A stretch of 64,000 bases of DNA from Phycisphaera sp. (GCA_016125285.1 WGMA01000043.1:16832-80831), one strand, 5' to 3'; positions 8,176 to 17,155 are shown, counted from the first letter of the stretch. Numbers and translations: made by a program. The notes: generated by a model from the letters alone, not told the origin.

Positions 8176-8993
8176 TGCTCACGCTCCCATCTCTCGTGTG
8201 CTTCTGGTCCAGTGATTTCGGCGAACGTATGAACAATCGCACGGTGTCCCAGTTCCAAGCCCTCGAACAGACTGTCGACGTTCTCCGGATCAACGGGACC
8301 GCGCGCCGTCAACTGAAGGCCGAGCATCTCAGGAGTGTCCTCCTCGGCGCTCGTGAAGCCGTGAAACATCTCTACATGAAGTCTACCGGCCTCTTCGGGA
8401 AGAACAAAGCGCATGTGCCCGCCAACCGACTCCTGAACGCCGCTTGAAACCCTGGTGCCCGTACCGACAAGGCCGGGCAACAGATTCGGCCAGTCGGCTG
8501 GCCCGCTCCAATCGCGTTCTCGAAGTAGGTGATTTACGTAGGCCACCTCCCATTGGTTCGGCTCAACCGCCCCCAATCCTTGAGCGGACAGGAATGATGC
8601 GAACTCGTCAAACGCTTCTTTGAACAGCGGATACACCTTGTGCCAACGGGGATATTCGCCATCCGTAGCGCGACGCCAGTTGAAGGCGAGCCGACCGTTC
8701 TGAACCTGAACCATTGTCTGATCGTCTTCGGAGATCATCTGAAGTCGCGCCACCGTATCAGCGGGACCTATTCGAAACTTTGGCAGCCGAGGTTTCCGCC
8801 GCACATCCTTACCGAATCGCTCGAACTGCGGCTGAATTGGACCTGCGTCTACGGACTTGGGATAAGACTGACGCAACTGATCCCAGAAAAGCCCCAAATG
8901 GGCGTTGGAGAAGCCCCTCAGCGGCTCAAATTGAACGCTGACAGCAGCTTCAACGAGCGGTGGGTTCTTGAATGATGGCAGGTCTTTAGACAT
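8172..8993 (-). CDS. TIGR04255 family protein
   Basis: 273 residues. The N-terminal KNPPLVEAAVSVQFEPLRGF is the hallmark of the sporadically distributed TIGR04255 family, and the remaining pattern (VQVQNGRLAFNWR, WEVAYVNHLL) also fits. The family has no established function; members occur on genomic islands, often beside one or two small unknown genes (family knowledge). It is the first gene of a tight three-gene set (8993 down to 7228) with 4-nt overlap and 6-nt spacing. Confidence 0.85.
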   Translation of the reverse strand: MSKDLPSFKNPPLVEAAVSVQFEPLRGFSNAHLGLFWDQLRQSYPKSVDAGPIQPQFERFGKDVRRKPRLPKFRIGPADTVARLQMISEDDQTMVQVQNGRLAFNWRRATDGEYPRWHKVYPLFKEAFDEFASFLSAQGLGAVEPNQWEVAYVNHLLRERDWSGPADWPNLLPGLVGTGTRVSSGVQESVGGHMRFVLPEEAGRLHVEMFHGFTSAEEDTPEMLGLQLTARGPVDPENVDSLFEGLELGHRAIVHTFAEITGPEAHERWEREQ

Positions 8994-9076
8994 AGCCGTG
9001 CGGTTTCAGTACTCGATACGTCAATATGGTAACGCCTAGGCTTCCGCGGTACCAATCGTTCCTCCTACGAGCAAGT

Positions 9077-9973
9077 TCAATATACCCTCGGTGCATCGGG
9101 GTCATCGTCATCGATCAGCGATTCATGGTCACGATCGGACGGATCATCGTTGCGAGCGGCCGTCGCCGGGTAGACCTCACGCACGGTGCCCATCGTGATC
9201 TTCGTGCCCATGGCGCTGAGCGTGTCGAGCACGTTAAGGCACACACGCGGACCGCGGTGTGTGGTGGCGATCCAGTGATACACGCGATCGTCAACGACGA
9301 GCTGTTCCATCGCCGAGATTCGACGGAGCCAAGCGACCAGTTCGTTCACTGAGGGAGGCGTGAACTCGAAGCTGACCATCCTCGTCCGCAGCGGATCGAC
9401 GCCGTCGTTACCAACTCGCGCCGTGAGTTTGTGTGGTTCCGTTGTCGTGATGATGTAGCGAGCCCGGGTGCTGTGTTCGGCGCTCAGCAGCGACGCGCGA
9501 ACGGACAGCGGAAGTCGGTGTGCTTCGTCGATCACGATCAGCCAAGGCCAGTTCGGATCGCCCCACCAGTTGCTTTTTTCAGTCATCTCTCTGGCTTGGT
9601 GCAGCGCGCGTTCTGCCGCGTCGGCGCTGGTCAACTCGTTCGCCTGCACGAACAACCCCGCAGCGCGGAACCACATCTCATCGGCACCCTCGAAAACCTT
9701 GCAGCACCCCACGCACTGCCCGCACGGCGCGTGGGTCTGCGGATCCCATTGTTCGCACGAGGTAGCTGCCGCAAGGATGGTCGCCATGGTGGTCTTGCCC
9801 GTCCCCGCTGGCCCCTGGAACTCCGCGATCTGCGGTAGCCGATTAGCTGCCATCATCTTCGACAACAGCTTCAGCGTCCGGTTATCCGGCCAGCCGCACA
9901 TGTCCTCCAGACGGCGAGGCCGGTGCCGTACGGTCAACGGGCGCGTGTCAATCGGTTCGTTGTGGTCAGTCAT
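9077..9973 (-). CDS. Clamp-loader-like AAA+ ATPase (DnaX-like)
   Basis: 298 residues. Walker A is GPAGTGKTTMA and Walker B is WLIVIDEAHRL. A DnaX-type zinc knuckle (HAPCGQCVGCCKVF) lies between them, sensor-1-like residues are in ARYIITTTEPHKL, and the SRC-like position reads PLRTRMVSFEF. The opening LTVRHRPRRLEDMCG matches the YRP motif region of clamp-loader subunits. It is shorter than bacterial gamma/tau and lacks the C-terminal collar and tau extension. Encoded in a mobile element and overlapping the preceding gene by 4 nt, it probably supports element replication, either loading the host clamp or acting as an RuvB/RarA-like ATPase. Confidence 0.85.
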   Translation of the reverse strand: MTDHNEPIDTRPLTVRHRPRRLEDMCGWPDNRTLKLLSKMMAANRLPQIAEFQGPAGTGKTTMATILAAATSCEQWDPQTHAPCGQCVGCCKVFEGADEMWFRAAGLFVQANELTSADAAERALHQAREMTEKSNWWGDPNWPWLIVIDEAHRLPLSVRASLLSAEHSTRARYIITTTEPHKLTARVGNDGVDPLRTRMVSFEFTPPSVNELVAWLRRISAMEQLVVDDRVYHWIATTHRGPRVCLNVLDTLSAMGTKITMGTVREVYPATAARNDDPSDRDHESLIDDDDPDAPRVY

Positions 9974-11391
9974 GATTGAGTCCTTGAGTTTGAGGTTTGA
10001 TCAGGGGTCGTATTACTCGCCAACGATCCCGAAACGACCTGAAAGTTCTCGTGATCCGCGCTGGCGTCCCGGCTAGTCGGGGAATCTGGCGTTGATTGAT
10101 CCTGCTCGAAAGCTCCCGAATCCACTTGAACCTTCTCGGCGCTGGTCAGGTCCTTGAGAAGATCGGCCAGCAGCGCCCGCTTGTACGACAGGCCGTCGCC
10201 AGTCAGCCGAAAGATGTGCGCTTGGGCGCTGATCTGAGGATCCAGTTCGCCCGGCGCAGCCGAGAGCATCGCAAAGGGACGCCCATCCGAATCCGGCATG
10301 CCCCGGAAACAATCGAGCATGCCAGCATCAACCAGTTCACGCATGTAGGCGTAGACCGTTGACTCGCATACCGTTCGCCTTTTCCTGATGAGGTTCCAGA
10401 CGTCATCGCGCGTAAACAGCACATCGATCGGCTTGGAGGATTCTTCATCCCGCTCCTTGCCTTGAAGGTGGCCCTTCTCAGCCTTCATGCGCCGGTCTAC
10501 GACCAGTTGCAGGAACCGCAGGAACTCCGCAGCCTTGCCCCCAATCCGGACGCGATCGTCATCAACGCCAGCCTCTTCCAGCAGTCGAACGACAAAGTTG
10601 AGGTCTTCGTACCGGGCCTCGATCGTCACGTCGTCATCGACAGGCTTGTGCCGCAGCAGCGCCACGACACGGGCCAACGACAGGAACGCCACCACGCGGG
10701 TCGCATCGCCGGTGCACCCGACACGCTCGATCATGTCGTCGGGGTCTTCGAAGATGACTGGCGTGTCCCACCTCAGGGTGACGAGCCGCGTCATCAGATT
10801 GCTGTTGTCCTCCTCGGCGTGACCCGTTGCGGTGGTACCGGCGAATCGCGCTAGACGCCGACGGGCGTGGAACTTCATCGCCTTGTCGTGCTCATTGAGG
10901 CGCACGGTCAGCAGCGCCTCAGCAAGCCGGGGTTCCGTGATGTCGTCAGCGCCGATCGCAATGATGGAGACCGGCCGGTCAAACGAGATGACCCGGTCCT
11001 TGGGGTCCTCGGCCGAAGGATTGACCAGGCGGTGGACTGGCAGCCCGAGGATCAGCCGGCTGAGGGTGCGGCGGGTGGCCACGTCGTCCGATGCGCCGTC
11101 GTAGATGATCGTGCGGACATCTGTCGGTCCCAGTTCTGCCAACTTCGCCTCACTCGCGCCGGTCAGGTACATCGCGGTCTTGGTGCCGAGCAGTTGTAGG
11201 ATCGTGGTTGCGATCGCCGCATGCCAAGGCGCGTCGCCGACCGTGCGGGCTGAGACGGGTGTGTTGGTCCTACCTGACAGCGCGGCGAGAACCAGCACGA
11301 GACCGCGCTGTGCGTCGGGGCCGAATGAGGCGTCGCACCATGTCGTGATCTGGGTCAGTAAGTCGGTCTTCGTTGGAGTTGAGCTATTCAT
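9970..11391 (-). CDS. Putative replication protein (helicase/primase-like) with winged helix
   Basis: 473 residues. The start at 11391 has AGGAG 7 nt upstream. The N-terminal half contains TAMYLTGASEAKLAELG and DVRTIIYDGASDDVATRR, followed by LNEHDKAMKFHARRRLARFA. From memory these resemble degenerate ATPase proteins found with phage and plasmid primases, but no intact Walker A is visible. Residues around 330-370 (VLFTRDDVWNLIRKRRTVCE) look like a winged helix, and the C-terminus is a polar tail. It overlaps the clamp-loader-like gene by 4 nt, consistent with a replication module. Function is inferred from context only. Confidence 0.6.
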   Translation of the reverse strand: MNSSTPTKTDLLTQITTWCDASFGPDAQRGLVLVLAALSGRTNTPVSARTVGDAPWHAAIATTILQLLGTKTAMYLTGASEAKLAELGPTDVRTIIYDGASDDVATRRTLSRLILGLPVHRLVNPSAEDPKDRVISFDRPVSIIAIGADDITEPRLAEALLTVRLNEHDKAMKFHARRRLARFAGTTATGHAEEDNSNLMTRLVTLRWDTPVIFEDPDDMIERVGCTGDATRVVAFLSLARVVALLRHKPVDDDVTIEARYEDLNFVVRLLEEAGVDDDRVRIGGKAAEFLRFLQLVVDRRMKAEKGHLQGKERDEESSKPIDVLFTRDDVWNLIRKRRTVCESTVYAYMRELVDAGMLDCFRGMPDSDGRPFAMLSAAPGELDPQISAQAHIFRLTGDGLSYKRALLADLLKDLTSAEKVQVDSGAFEQDQSTPDSPTSRDASADHENFQVVSGSLASNTTPDQTSNSRTQS

Positions 11392-11545
11392 TAGATTCTC
11401 CTGACGATGTCGTCCCTCCCGGGTCTTGACACAACGCGATGATCACCGCACGCTGTTGTTGCGACAGCTCTGGCCACGCTTCGATGACCTCGATCAGTGA
11501 CGGCAGGGTTTCGGGTGGCCATATGAGTGGCCACTGCTGAAGAAT
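11384..11545 (-). CDS. Short coding tail next to attachment site
   Basis: An open frame ending at 11384 encodes LPSLIEVIEAWPELSQQQRA then VIIALCQD. From memory, a short peptide of this kind (…EAWPxLPxxIRxxILAMV…) recurs beside tRNA attachment sites of planctomycete elements. It overlaps the next gene's ATG by 8 nt and supplies its AGGAG, which suggests translation through it. No ATG or GTG start lies between the attachment site and this stretch, so the start is unknown. It could be a small protein or a remnant. Confidence 0.4.
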   Translation of the reverse strand: MLQQWPLIWPPETLPSLIEVIEAWPELSQQQRAVIIALCQDPGGTTSSGESNE

Positions 11546-11579
11546 TGCAGCAATTCCGCGGGATACCTGCGACTTCTGT

Positions 11580-11604
11580 GCGGGTTCAAATCCCGTTGGG
11601 GATA
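11580..11604 (+). other. tRNA 3'-end fragment: attachment site (att) of mobile element
   Basis: GCGGG TTCAAAT CCCGT forms a complete T-arm with the invariant GTTCAAATC. It is followed by a 7-nt acceptor strand (TGGGGAT) and discriminator A. No D- or anticodon arm pairs upstream, so this is a duplicated 3' end and not a whole tRNA. This is how integrases that target tRNA genes leave the far end of an element. The intact tRNA and the integrase should lie to the left of the window. Confidence 0.7.
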
Positions 11605-11616
11605 TTCTTGACGCAC

Positions 11617-11646
11617 AAGCCCGCGGGTTTTCGCCCGTGGGCTTTT
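11617..11646 (+). terminator. Rho-independent terminator next to att site
   Basis: AAGCCCGCGGG pairs over 11 bp (one G-U) with CCCGTGGGCTT around a 6-nt loop and is followed by TT. It was probably the original terminator of the tRNA gene. On the minus strand it also lies downstream of the histidine kinase and could act for it. Confidence 0.65.
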
Positions 11647-11688
11647 CGTTTGGCTCTGCGTTTTGAGCGCCGGATCCACACGCGTTAC

Positions 11689-12768
11689 TCACGCCGCGGC
11701 GCCGGCGGGCAGGCGGAGCGTGAAGGTCGACCCGGCGTCGGGCTGACTGTCGACCTCGATGTCGCCGCCCATCAGGCGCGTCATGCGGCGGCTGAGCGAC
11801 AGGCCCAGGCCCGTGCCGCTGAAACGACGCGTCGTCGAGCTGTCGGCCACGCTGAACGGCTCGAACAGGTTCGCCCTGTCCTGCTCGCTCATGCCGATGC
11901 CCGTGTCGGTGATGCGGAACTCGATCGTGTCGCCCTCCGCGTACGACACGCGGCGGACGCTGAGCGTGACGCTCCCATCGGTCGTGAACTTGCACGCGTT
12001 GGTCAGCAGGCTGTGGATGATCTGCAGCGTCCTGGTCCGGTCGGCGTGCATCGTGCCGATGTCGTCGGGGCAGTCGCACGTCAGCGTGCCGCCCGACCGG
12101 CTCGCCGTGGCGCGGGCGCCCCGCTCGGCGTCGCGCACGAGCGTGGCGATGTCGAACGTCTCGGGCTGCAGCTCCACACGCCCCGCGTCGATCCGCGCCA
12201 TGTCCAGCACCTTGTTGATCAGGTCCAGCAGGTGCTTGCCGGAGTCGTAGATCCGCTGCGCATCCTTCACCAGGTCCGGCTGGCTGATGTCCTCGGCGTG
12301 CTCCTTGATCATCTCCGCGTAGTTGATCGTCGCGTTCAGCGGCGTGCGCAGCTCGTGACCCATGTTCGCCAGGAACACGCTCTTCGCGCTGCTCGCGGCC
12401 TCGGCGGCGTCGCGCGCGACCATCAGCTCCGCCTCCGTGCGCTGACGCTGCTGCACCTCCACCTGAAGGTCGCGGATCGTCATCAGCCCCGTGCGGACTA
12501 CGATGTACACGAACAGCGCCCCGAAAAAGAACACCACGCCGGTCAGCAGCGCCAGCCAGTCCGAATGCCCCAGCAGCACCAGCGCCACCGCGCCGAGGTA
12601 GCCGAGCAGGAAGAACATCATCAGCACGTGCAGCACACCCCAGTGCCGGCCGTACTGCCGGTCGCCCACCTCGCGGCGCAGACGCAGCGTGCTGATCACG
12701 GCCAGGAGCATCACGGCCGCCCCGCCGATGATCAACGCCGCCGTCAGTGCGATCTGCCATCCCGGCAT
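11689..12768 (-). CDS. Membrane histidine kinase without large sensor domain
   Basis: 359 residues. Three to four membrane segments fill the first 105 residues. A short coiled linker with QQRQRTEAELMVARDAAEAA leads to a HisKA domain with the phospho-acceptor in NMGHELRTPLNATI. The HATPase domain shows the N box (LLTNACKFT), G1 (DTGIGM), F box (LFEPF) and G2 (GTGLGLSLS). There is no periplasmic or PAS sensor, so the signal may be sensed in the membrane or come from a partner. No response regulator is adjacent. This is the first core gene right of the element. Confidence 0.92.
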   Translation of the reverse strand: MPGWQIALTAALIIGGAAVMLLAVISTLRLRREVGDRQYGRHWGVLHVLMMFFLLGYLGAVALVLLGHSDWLALLTGVVFFFGALFVYIVVRTGLMTIRDLQVEVQQRQRTEAELMVARDAAEAASSAKSVFLANMGHELRTPLNATINYAEMIKEHAEDISQPDLVKDAQRIYDSGKHLLDLINKVLDMARIDAGRVELQPETFDIATLVRDAERGARATASRSGGTLTCDCPDDIGTMHADRTRTLQIIHSLLTNACKFTTDGSVTLSVRRVSYAEGDTIEFRITDTGIGMSEQDRANLFEPFSVADSSTTRRFSGTGLGLSLSRRMTRLMGGDIEVDSQPDAGSTFTLRLPAGAAA

Positions 12769-12902
12769 CGGTGAATCCTTGCGCGTATGAACCTGTACGG
12801 GTTTATCCGCTCGGCGTGTCCGCTTTGCAAGCGAATTCCGCGCTGGCGGACGACGCGGACCGACCTTGGCGGTGGCTATCGCGAGTGGTTAATCTGTGAC
12901 GC

Positions 12903-14441
12903 ATGGACGCCTCGGAACGCCAGCGACTGATCGACCTCGACCGGGCCCACGTGTGGCACCCGTTCACGCCGATGCAGCAGTGGCGCGAGCACGACCCGCT
13001 GATCATCGAGTCGGCCGAGGGCGACCACCTCATCGACGCCGACGGCAACCGCTACATCGACGGCGTGTCGTCGCTGTGGTGCAACGTGCACGGCCACCGC
13101 GTGCCGGAGATCGACGCCGCGATCCGCACGCAGCTCGACAAGGTCGCGCATACCACGATGCTCGGTCTGTGCAACGTCCCGGCGACGGAACTCGCGGCGA
13201 AGCTGGCGAAGCTCGCGCCCGGCGCCCTTAATAAGGTGTTCTACTCCGACGCCGGGGCGACCGCGACGGAGGTCGCGTTCAAGATGGCCGTCGGCTACTG
13301 GCATCACACCGGCCAGCCGCAGCGGCACGTGTTCCTGGCGATGAGCGGCGCGTATCACGGCGACACGGTCGGGGCGATGTCGATCGGGTACAGCGACGTG
13401 TTCCACAAGCCGTTCAAGCCGCTGACGTTTCGCACGGAGTTCTTCGCGGCGCCCGACACGTATCACCGTCCGACCGACGGGCCCGACTCGTCCGGCGACG
13501 TGCCCGACGCCGCGGACCTCGCGCTCGACGCGCTGCTCGACGGCGTGGGCATGCAGGACGGCACGCCGGGCGCCACCGGCGAGGGCGGCAAGCGCGTCGC
13601 GCCGCGGGCGTGGTCGCTCGAAGACAGCGGCCGCTGCGCCGACGCGGTGCACCGCTCGCTGCTCGACCTCGACCGTCAGCTCGAGGCGTTGGGCGACACG
13701 ATCGCGGCGATCGTCGTCGAGCCGCTGGTGCAGGGCGCGGCGGGGATGATCATGCAGCCGGAGGGCTACCTGGCGATGGTCGCCGACAAGGCGCGCGATC
13801 ACGGCACGCTGCTGATCGCCGACGAGGTCGCGGTGGGGTTCGGGCGCACCGGCTCGATGTTTGCGTGCACGCAGGAAGGCGTGAAGCCCGACATCATGTG
13901 CCTCGGCAAGGGGCTGACCGGCGGATACCTGCCGCTGGCCGCGACGTTGTGCACCGATCGGATCGAGGCCGCGTTCTGCGGCGAGCTCGCCGAGCACCGC
14001 ACGCTGTATCACGGCCACACGTACACGGGCAACCCCCTCGCCGCCGCCGCCGCGCTGGCGTCGCTCGAGCTGTTCGACCGCAACAACCTGCTCAAGCAGG
14101 TCAACCACAAGGCCGCGATGCTCGCCGAGCGGCTCAACACGCTGCGCGACCGCGCGAAGTTCCCGCACGTCGGCGACGTCCGCCAGCGTGGGCTGATGGT
14201 CGGCATCGAGCTGACGCAGGGAACAGGAGACAGGGGACAGGAGACAGGGAACAGCGCCACCGGCTTCGACCCCTCCCGCCGCCTCGGTTACGAGGTGTGC
14301 GACGCGTGCCGCGCACACGGCGTGATCATCCGCCCGCTCGGCAACGTCGTGGTCCTGATGCCGCCACTGGCGATCGCCGAGGACACGCTGATGCAGCTCG
14401 CCGACGTCGTCATTGAACAGATCGCCGCGCTGACGCCGTGA
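12903..14441 (+). CDS. bioA: Adenosylmethionine-8-amino-7-oxononanoate aminotransferase
   Basis: 512 residues. This PLP enzyme of biotin synthesis converts KAPA to DAPA using S-adenosylmethionine. The typical BioA opening [12 protein letters not shown], the glycine-rich [30 protein letters not shown], and the PLP lysine in [14 protein letters not shown] are all present. It is longer than usual BioA (roughly 430-460 residues). One extra segment lies around residues 190-240. Another, [17 protein letters not shown] near residue 440, is encoded by GGGAACAG/GGAGACAG tandem repeat DNA (about 14219-14257) that looks inserted in frame. The gene stands alone and is divergent from the kinase. Confidence 0.93.
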   Translation: MDASERQRLIDLDRAHVWHPFTPMQQWREHDPLIIESAEGDHLIDADGNRYIDGVSSLWCNVHGHRVPEIDAAIRTQLDKVAHTTMLGLCNVPATELAAKLAKLAPGALNKVFYSDAGATATEVAFKMAVGYWHHTGQPQRHVFLAMSGAYHGDTVGAMSIGYSDVFHKPFKPLTFRTEFFAAPDTYHRPTDGPDSSGDVPDAADLALDALLDGVGMQDGTPGATGEGGKRVAPRAWSLEDSGRCADAVHRSLLDLDRQLEALGDTIAAIVVEPLVQGAAGMIMQPEGYLAMVADKARDHGTLLIADEVAVGFGRTGSMFACTQEGVKPDIMCLGKGLTGGYLPLAATLCTDRIEAAFCGELAEHRTLYHGHTYTGNPLAAAAALASLELFDRNNLLKQVNHKAAMLAERLNTLRDRAKFPHVGDVRQRGLMVGIELTQGTGDRGQETGNSATGFDPSRRLGYEVCDACRAHGVIIRPLGNVVVLMPPLAIAEDTLMQLADVVIEQIAALTP

Positions 14442-14670
14442 TCCGCCGCCGATCTTCGCGACGGAATCTAGATATTGGATCGACGCATCGAGCCGGTGTC
14501 ATTTGGTATCGCGCGTCGTCTCGCTGCGCTCGCAGCGCAGGCTTGGGTGACAAGACGATTTGGAAAAAGAACCGCCGCGAGGCGTAGGGGCAGTCGCACC
14601 GCGGCGGCAAGTGTGGTGATAAATGGGGCCGCCGATCGGATGATGCGACGGCCCGGTCGGGGTGGTTGAG

Positions 14671-15189
14671 TTACTTCTTCTCGGCGTCGAGGTTCTCGAT
14701 CTTGGTGATCTGCACGCCGAACATGCCTTCGCGGTCGTAGGTCGTGCCGGTCACGCGGACGTTCATGCCTAGCCACTCGCGGGCCTGGCCGTACGCGGTG
14801 GACTGCGCTTCGACATCGGGGTCGAAGATGATCAGGTAGACCGGCCGGCCGGGCAGGAGCTTGCTGAACGTGCCCTTCTCGTGGACCCACAGGCCGATGG
14901 GGACTTCCTTGGCGAGCGTGCCGAAGACACGTTCGGCGAGGGGCTTGTCCTTGCCTTCGGAGTAGGCCGGGGTCGGGCCGCGCGTCAGGAACAGCTGGAG
15001 GTTGACGATCTCGCCTTCCAGCGTGACCTGCTTGTGCAGCACGTCCTTCTTCGCCTGTTCTTTCTGGGCCTTCGCGTTGTCCGCCTTCTTCGCGTCGTCG
15101 GCGGCGATGCTCGTCGGAGGCGTCAGCGCCCCCGCAAACAGCATCATCGTTAGCGCCAGAACGGTCATGATGGCAGTCTTGCGATACAT
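14671..15189 (-). CDS. Secreted 172-aa protein, paralogue A
   Basis: Start chosen at ATG 15189, with AGGAG upstream; the frame stays open to 15375 without support. A signal peptide (MYRKTAIMTVLALTMMLFAG) ends near AADD. The mature part contains VTLEGEIVNLQLFL, PIGLWVHEKG, YLIIFDPDVE, EWLGMNVRVTG and YDREGMFGVQI. It is the same length as, and clearly homologous to, the protein at 17347-17865 (PIGLVV, YVIVFDPD, YLGMYVKVAG, FDRDGMRGLLI). No characterised family is recognised. The beta-rich pattern suggests an OB-like fold of periplasmic proteins, as an inference. Confidence 0.78.
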   Translation of the reverse strand: MYRKTAIMTVLALTMMLFAGALTPPTSIAADDAKKADNAKAQKEQAKKDVLHKQVTLEGEIVNLQLFLTRGPTPAYSEGKDKPLAERVFGTLAKEVPIGLWVHEKGTFSKLLPGRPVYLIIFDPDVEAQSTAYGQAREWLGMNVRVTGTTYDREGMFGVQITKIENLDAEKK

Positions 15190-15565
15190 CTCTTCTCTCC
15201 TTCTCAAACACAACGGATGTTCACACGCCACGGCGGTGACGTGTACGGTTCCGCTCGGTCGTCCAACACGGGCGACGTGACGAGCGCGTGGGGCCTGGCG
15301 GACCCGTGAGCGACCTCCCTTCGACAAGGTCGACGCCGGCTTCGGCGCCGCGGGGTTCGCCTTCCACATAGACACATTCGTAGGCCCCGAATCGCGAGCC
15401 GTGAATCAAGCCCCCCACGAATGTGGCGTAGGCAGCGACCCGGTCGCGATGTGGGGCAAAGGCGCGCAGCGGGCGGAACGAAATAGCGTTAAGTTAGTTA
15501 TCAATATGCGTTTACGCGACATGATCCCCGAGGTGTTGGCACTCCGCTCGTCGTGGTGGTGCGTA
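15190..15565. other. Intergenic region, no gene seen
   Basis: No convincing coding frame is present. The part next to 15189 holds the leader of the 172-aa gene. An AT-richer patch at about 15488-15515 (TTAAGTTAGTTATC) and a possible pairing of CCCCCCAC with GTGGGGC (about 15410-15460) are the only structures noticed. It probably contains the promoter of the minus-strand gene 14671-15189. Confidence 0.4.
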
Positions 15566-17155
15566 TTACCGATCCACGCGGACCCACAGGTCGAGGTGAT
15601 GTTCGTCCGGCTTCGGGAACTCCGCGCGGTCGGGCAGGACGGTGGAGAGTTGGCGCCAGTCGCCGGGGGCGTTCGGGCGCTCGCGCAGGCCGTAGCCGAG
15701 CATGCCGAGCCATCGGGTGCGGCCGTCGGAGACGTTGTGATACACGGCCTTGACGAAGTAGTCGTGCATCGGGTGCGCCGCGTCGAGGGGGTTGTCGAAG
15801 GGTCGCGTGCTGACCAGACGGTAGGGATCGGTGGTGACGATGCGCTGGCCGGTCTCGGTCGACTCGAGCAGGAACAGCGGCTGACTGTTTGGCACGGGAC
15901 GGGCGTAGAGGCGGAACGTCGGCGCCTTGTCATCGGGCGTGGCGGTGACGAGCGGCGTGGACGCGGGGTCGAAGGTGATCGGGCCGTAGTCGACGTGATC
16001 GACGAGCTCGTTGCAGCGCGCGACGGCGCGGTCGAAGCGGTCGACGACGAAGAAGGCGCGGAAGAAGTAGGTGGCACCGGGTCGGATGGCGCAGCCGGGG
16101 ATGGCCTCGACGACGTCGTAGTTGCGGTGCTCGTTGGGCCGCTTGCCGAGCGCGTAGGTGTTGGGATGCGCGCGGTAGTCGCGGTAGATGGACCGGCGTG
16201 TCTGGAACGATTCGCTGGCGTGTCGGTCGCGGCCGATGACGAGCCCGAGCGACGGGCTGGCCGGGTCGTCGCGCGACTGCGTACGCATGATCCAGCCGCC
16301 GAGCTGGTCGTAGTGTCGCGTGCCTTCGTTGGCGTGCGACCGCGTGTCGGTCACGTCGACGGGCCCGCCGTCGGGCGAACTCCAGTAGCAGTACGGCAGG
16401 CTGGTCCAGCGCGTGCCGCCCCACGGGGCGTTGAGGAAGTCGAAGACGATGTCGGGGTCGGTCGCGAAGTTGTGCACGACCCACGTGAGCTCGACGACGC
16501 CCGCGCCCGCGTCACGGACCTGTGTGTAGTAGAGCAGCGGCGCGCGGTGGACGCTCGGCGACGCGGCGATCAGGCCCCAGTTGAGCGTGCGGTAGGTGCG
16601 CTGATCGGGCGATGCCTCGTTCGCCAGCAGCGGGCAGTACATCGGCTTCGCGGAGCCTTCGACGTAGACGCCCGAGTTGTGGATGAAGAACGGCGTGCCG
16701 GGCATGCCGTCCTTCGGCTGGTTGTTGTACTTCGAGCACACGGCCACGAACTGCCACACCTCATCGTTCCACGGCGACGACGTCTTGCCGCCGTCGCGCC
16801 ACGACGGCGGCACGCTTTCGCCGAACGCGCCGCGCAGCGAGTAGATCTGCCCGCCGCGCCCCACACGCAGCCGGAACGACCGCGACGCGTCCTGCTCGTG
16901 CGCCAGCTCCTGCTGAAACACCGTCGACTCGTCGAGCCCCTTGAGCCAGAGGCTGCCGGACGGCGTGTACTGCCCGGTGAGTCGCGACGCGCCGCGGTCG
17001 GCGTCGTCGACATGAAACGTCGCGGGCGGGAACACGTCGAGCGCGGGGTTGGAGACCTCGTCACCGGCGCGGACGACCGACGTGGTCGCGCCGAGTGACA
17101 CGGTCAGACCGACAGCGATCACGTTCACCACGGCGCGTGAAATCAACGGCATCAC
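15566..17155 (-). CDS. Large secreted protein of unknown function
   Basis: 529 residues with a signal peptide (AVVNVIAVGLTVSLGATTSV, then VRAGDE). The mature protein is rich in aromatic residues and beta-strand patterns (GGQIYSLRGAFGESVPPSW, WVVHNFATDPDIVFDFLNAP, YGLGERP-like YGLRERPNAPGDWR). This suggests a carbohydrate-related beta-sandwich fold, but I recognise no family motif. It is flanked on both sides by two homologous 172-aa secreted proteins on the same strand, so the three may act together outside the cytoplasm. Confidence 0.8.
   Translation of the reverse strand: MMPLISRAVVNVIAVGLTVSLGATTSVVRAGDEVSNPALDVFPPATFHVDDADRGASRLTGQYTPSGSLWLKGLDESTVFQQELAHEQDASRSFRLRVGRGGQIYSLRGAFGESVPPSWRDGGKTSSPWNDEVWQFVAVCSKYNNQPKDGMPGTPFFIHNSGVYVEGSAKPMYCPLLANEASPDQRTYRTLNWGLIAASPSVHRAPLLYYTQVRDAGAGVVELTWVVHNFATDPDIVFDFLNAPWGGTRWTSLPYCYWSSPDGGPVDVTDTRSHANEGTRHYDQLGGWIMRTQSRDDPASPSLGLVIGRDRHASESFQTRRSIYRDYRAHPNTYALGKRPNEHRNYDVVEAIPGCAIRPGATYFFRAFFVVDRFDRAVARCNELVDHVDYGPITFDPASTPLVTATPDDKAPTFRLYARPVPNSQPLFLLESTETGQRIVTTDPYRLVSTRPFDNPLDAAHPMHDYFVKAVYHNVSDGRTRWLGMLGYGLRERPNAPGDWRQLSTVLPDRAEFPKPDEHHLDLWVRVDR

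Noticed and set aside
11560..11660. Protein-like frame containing SPTGFEPA on the minus strand
   Set aside because: This is the antisense of a tRNA 3' end, a well-known false protein signature, not a coding gene.
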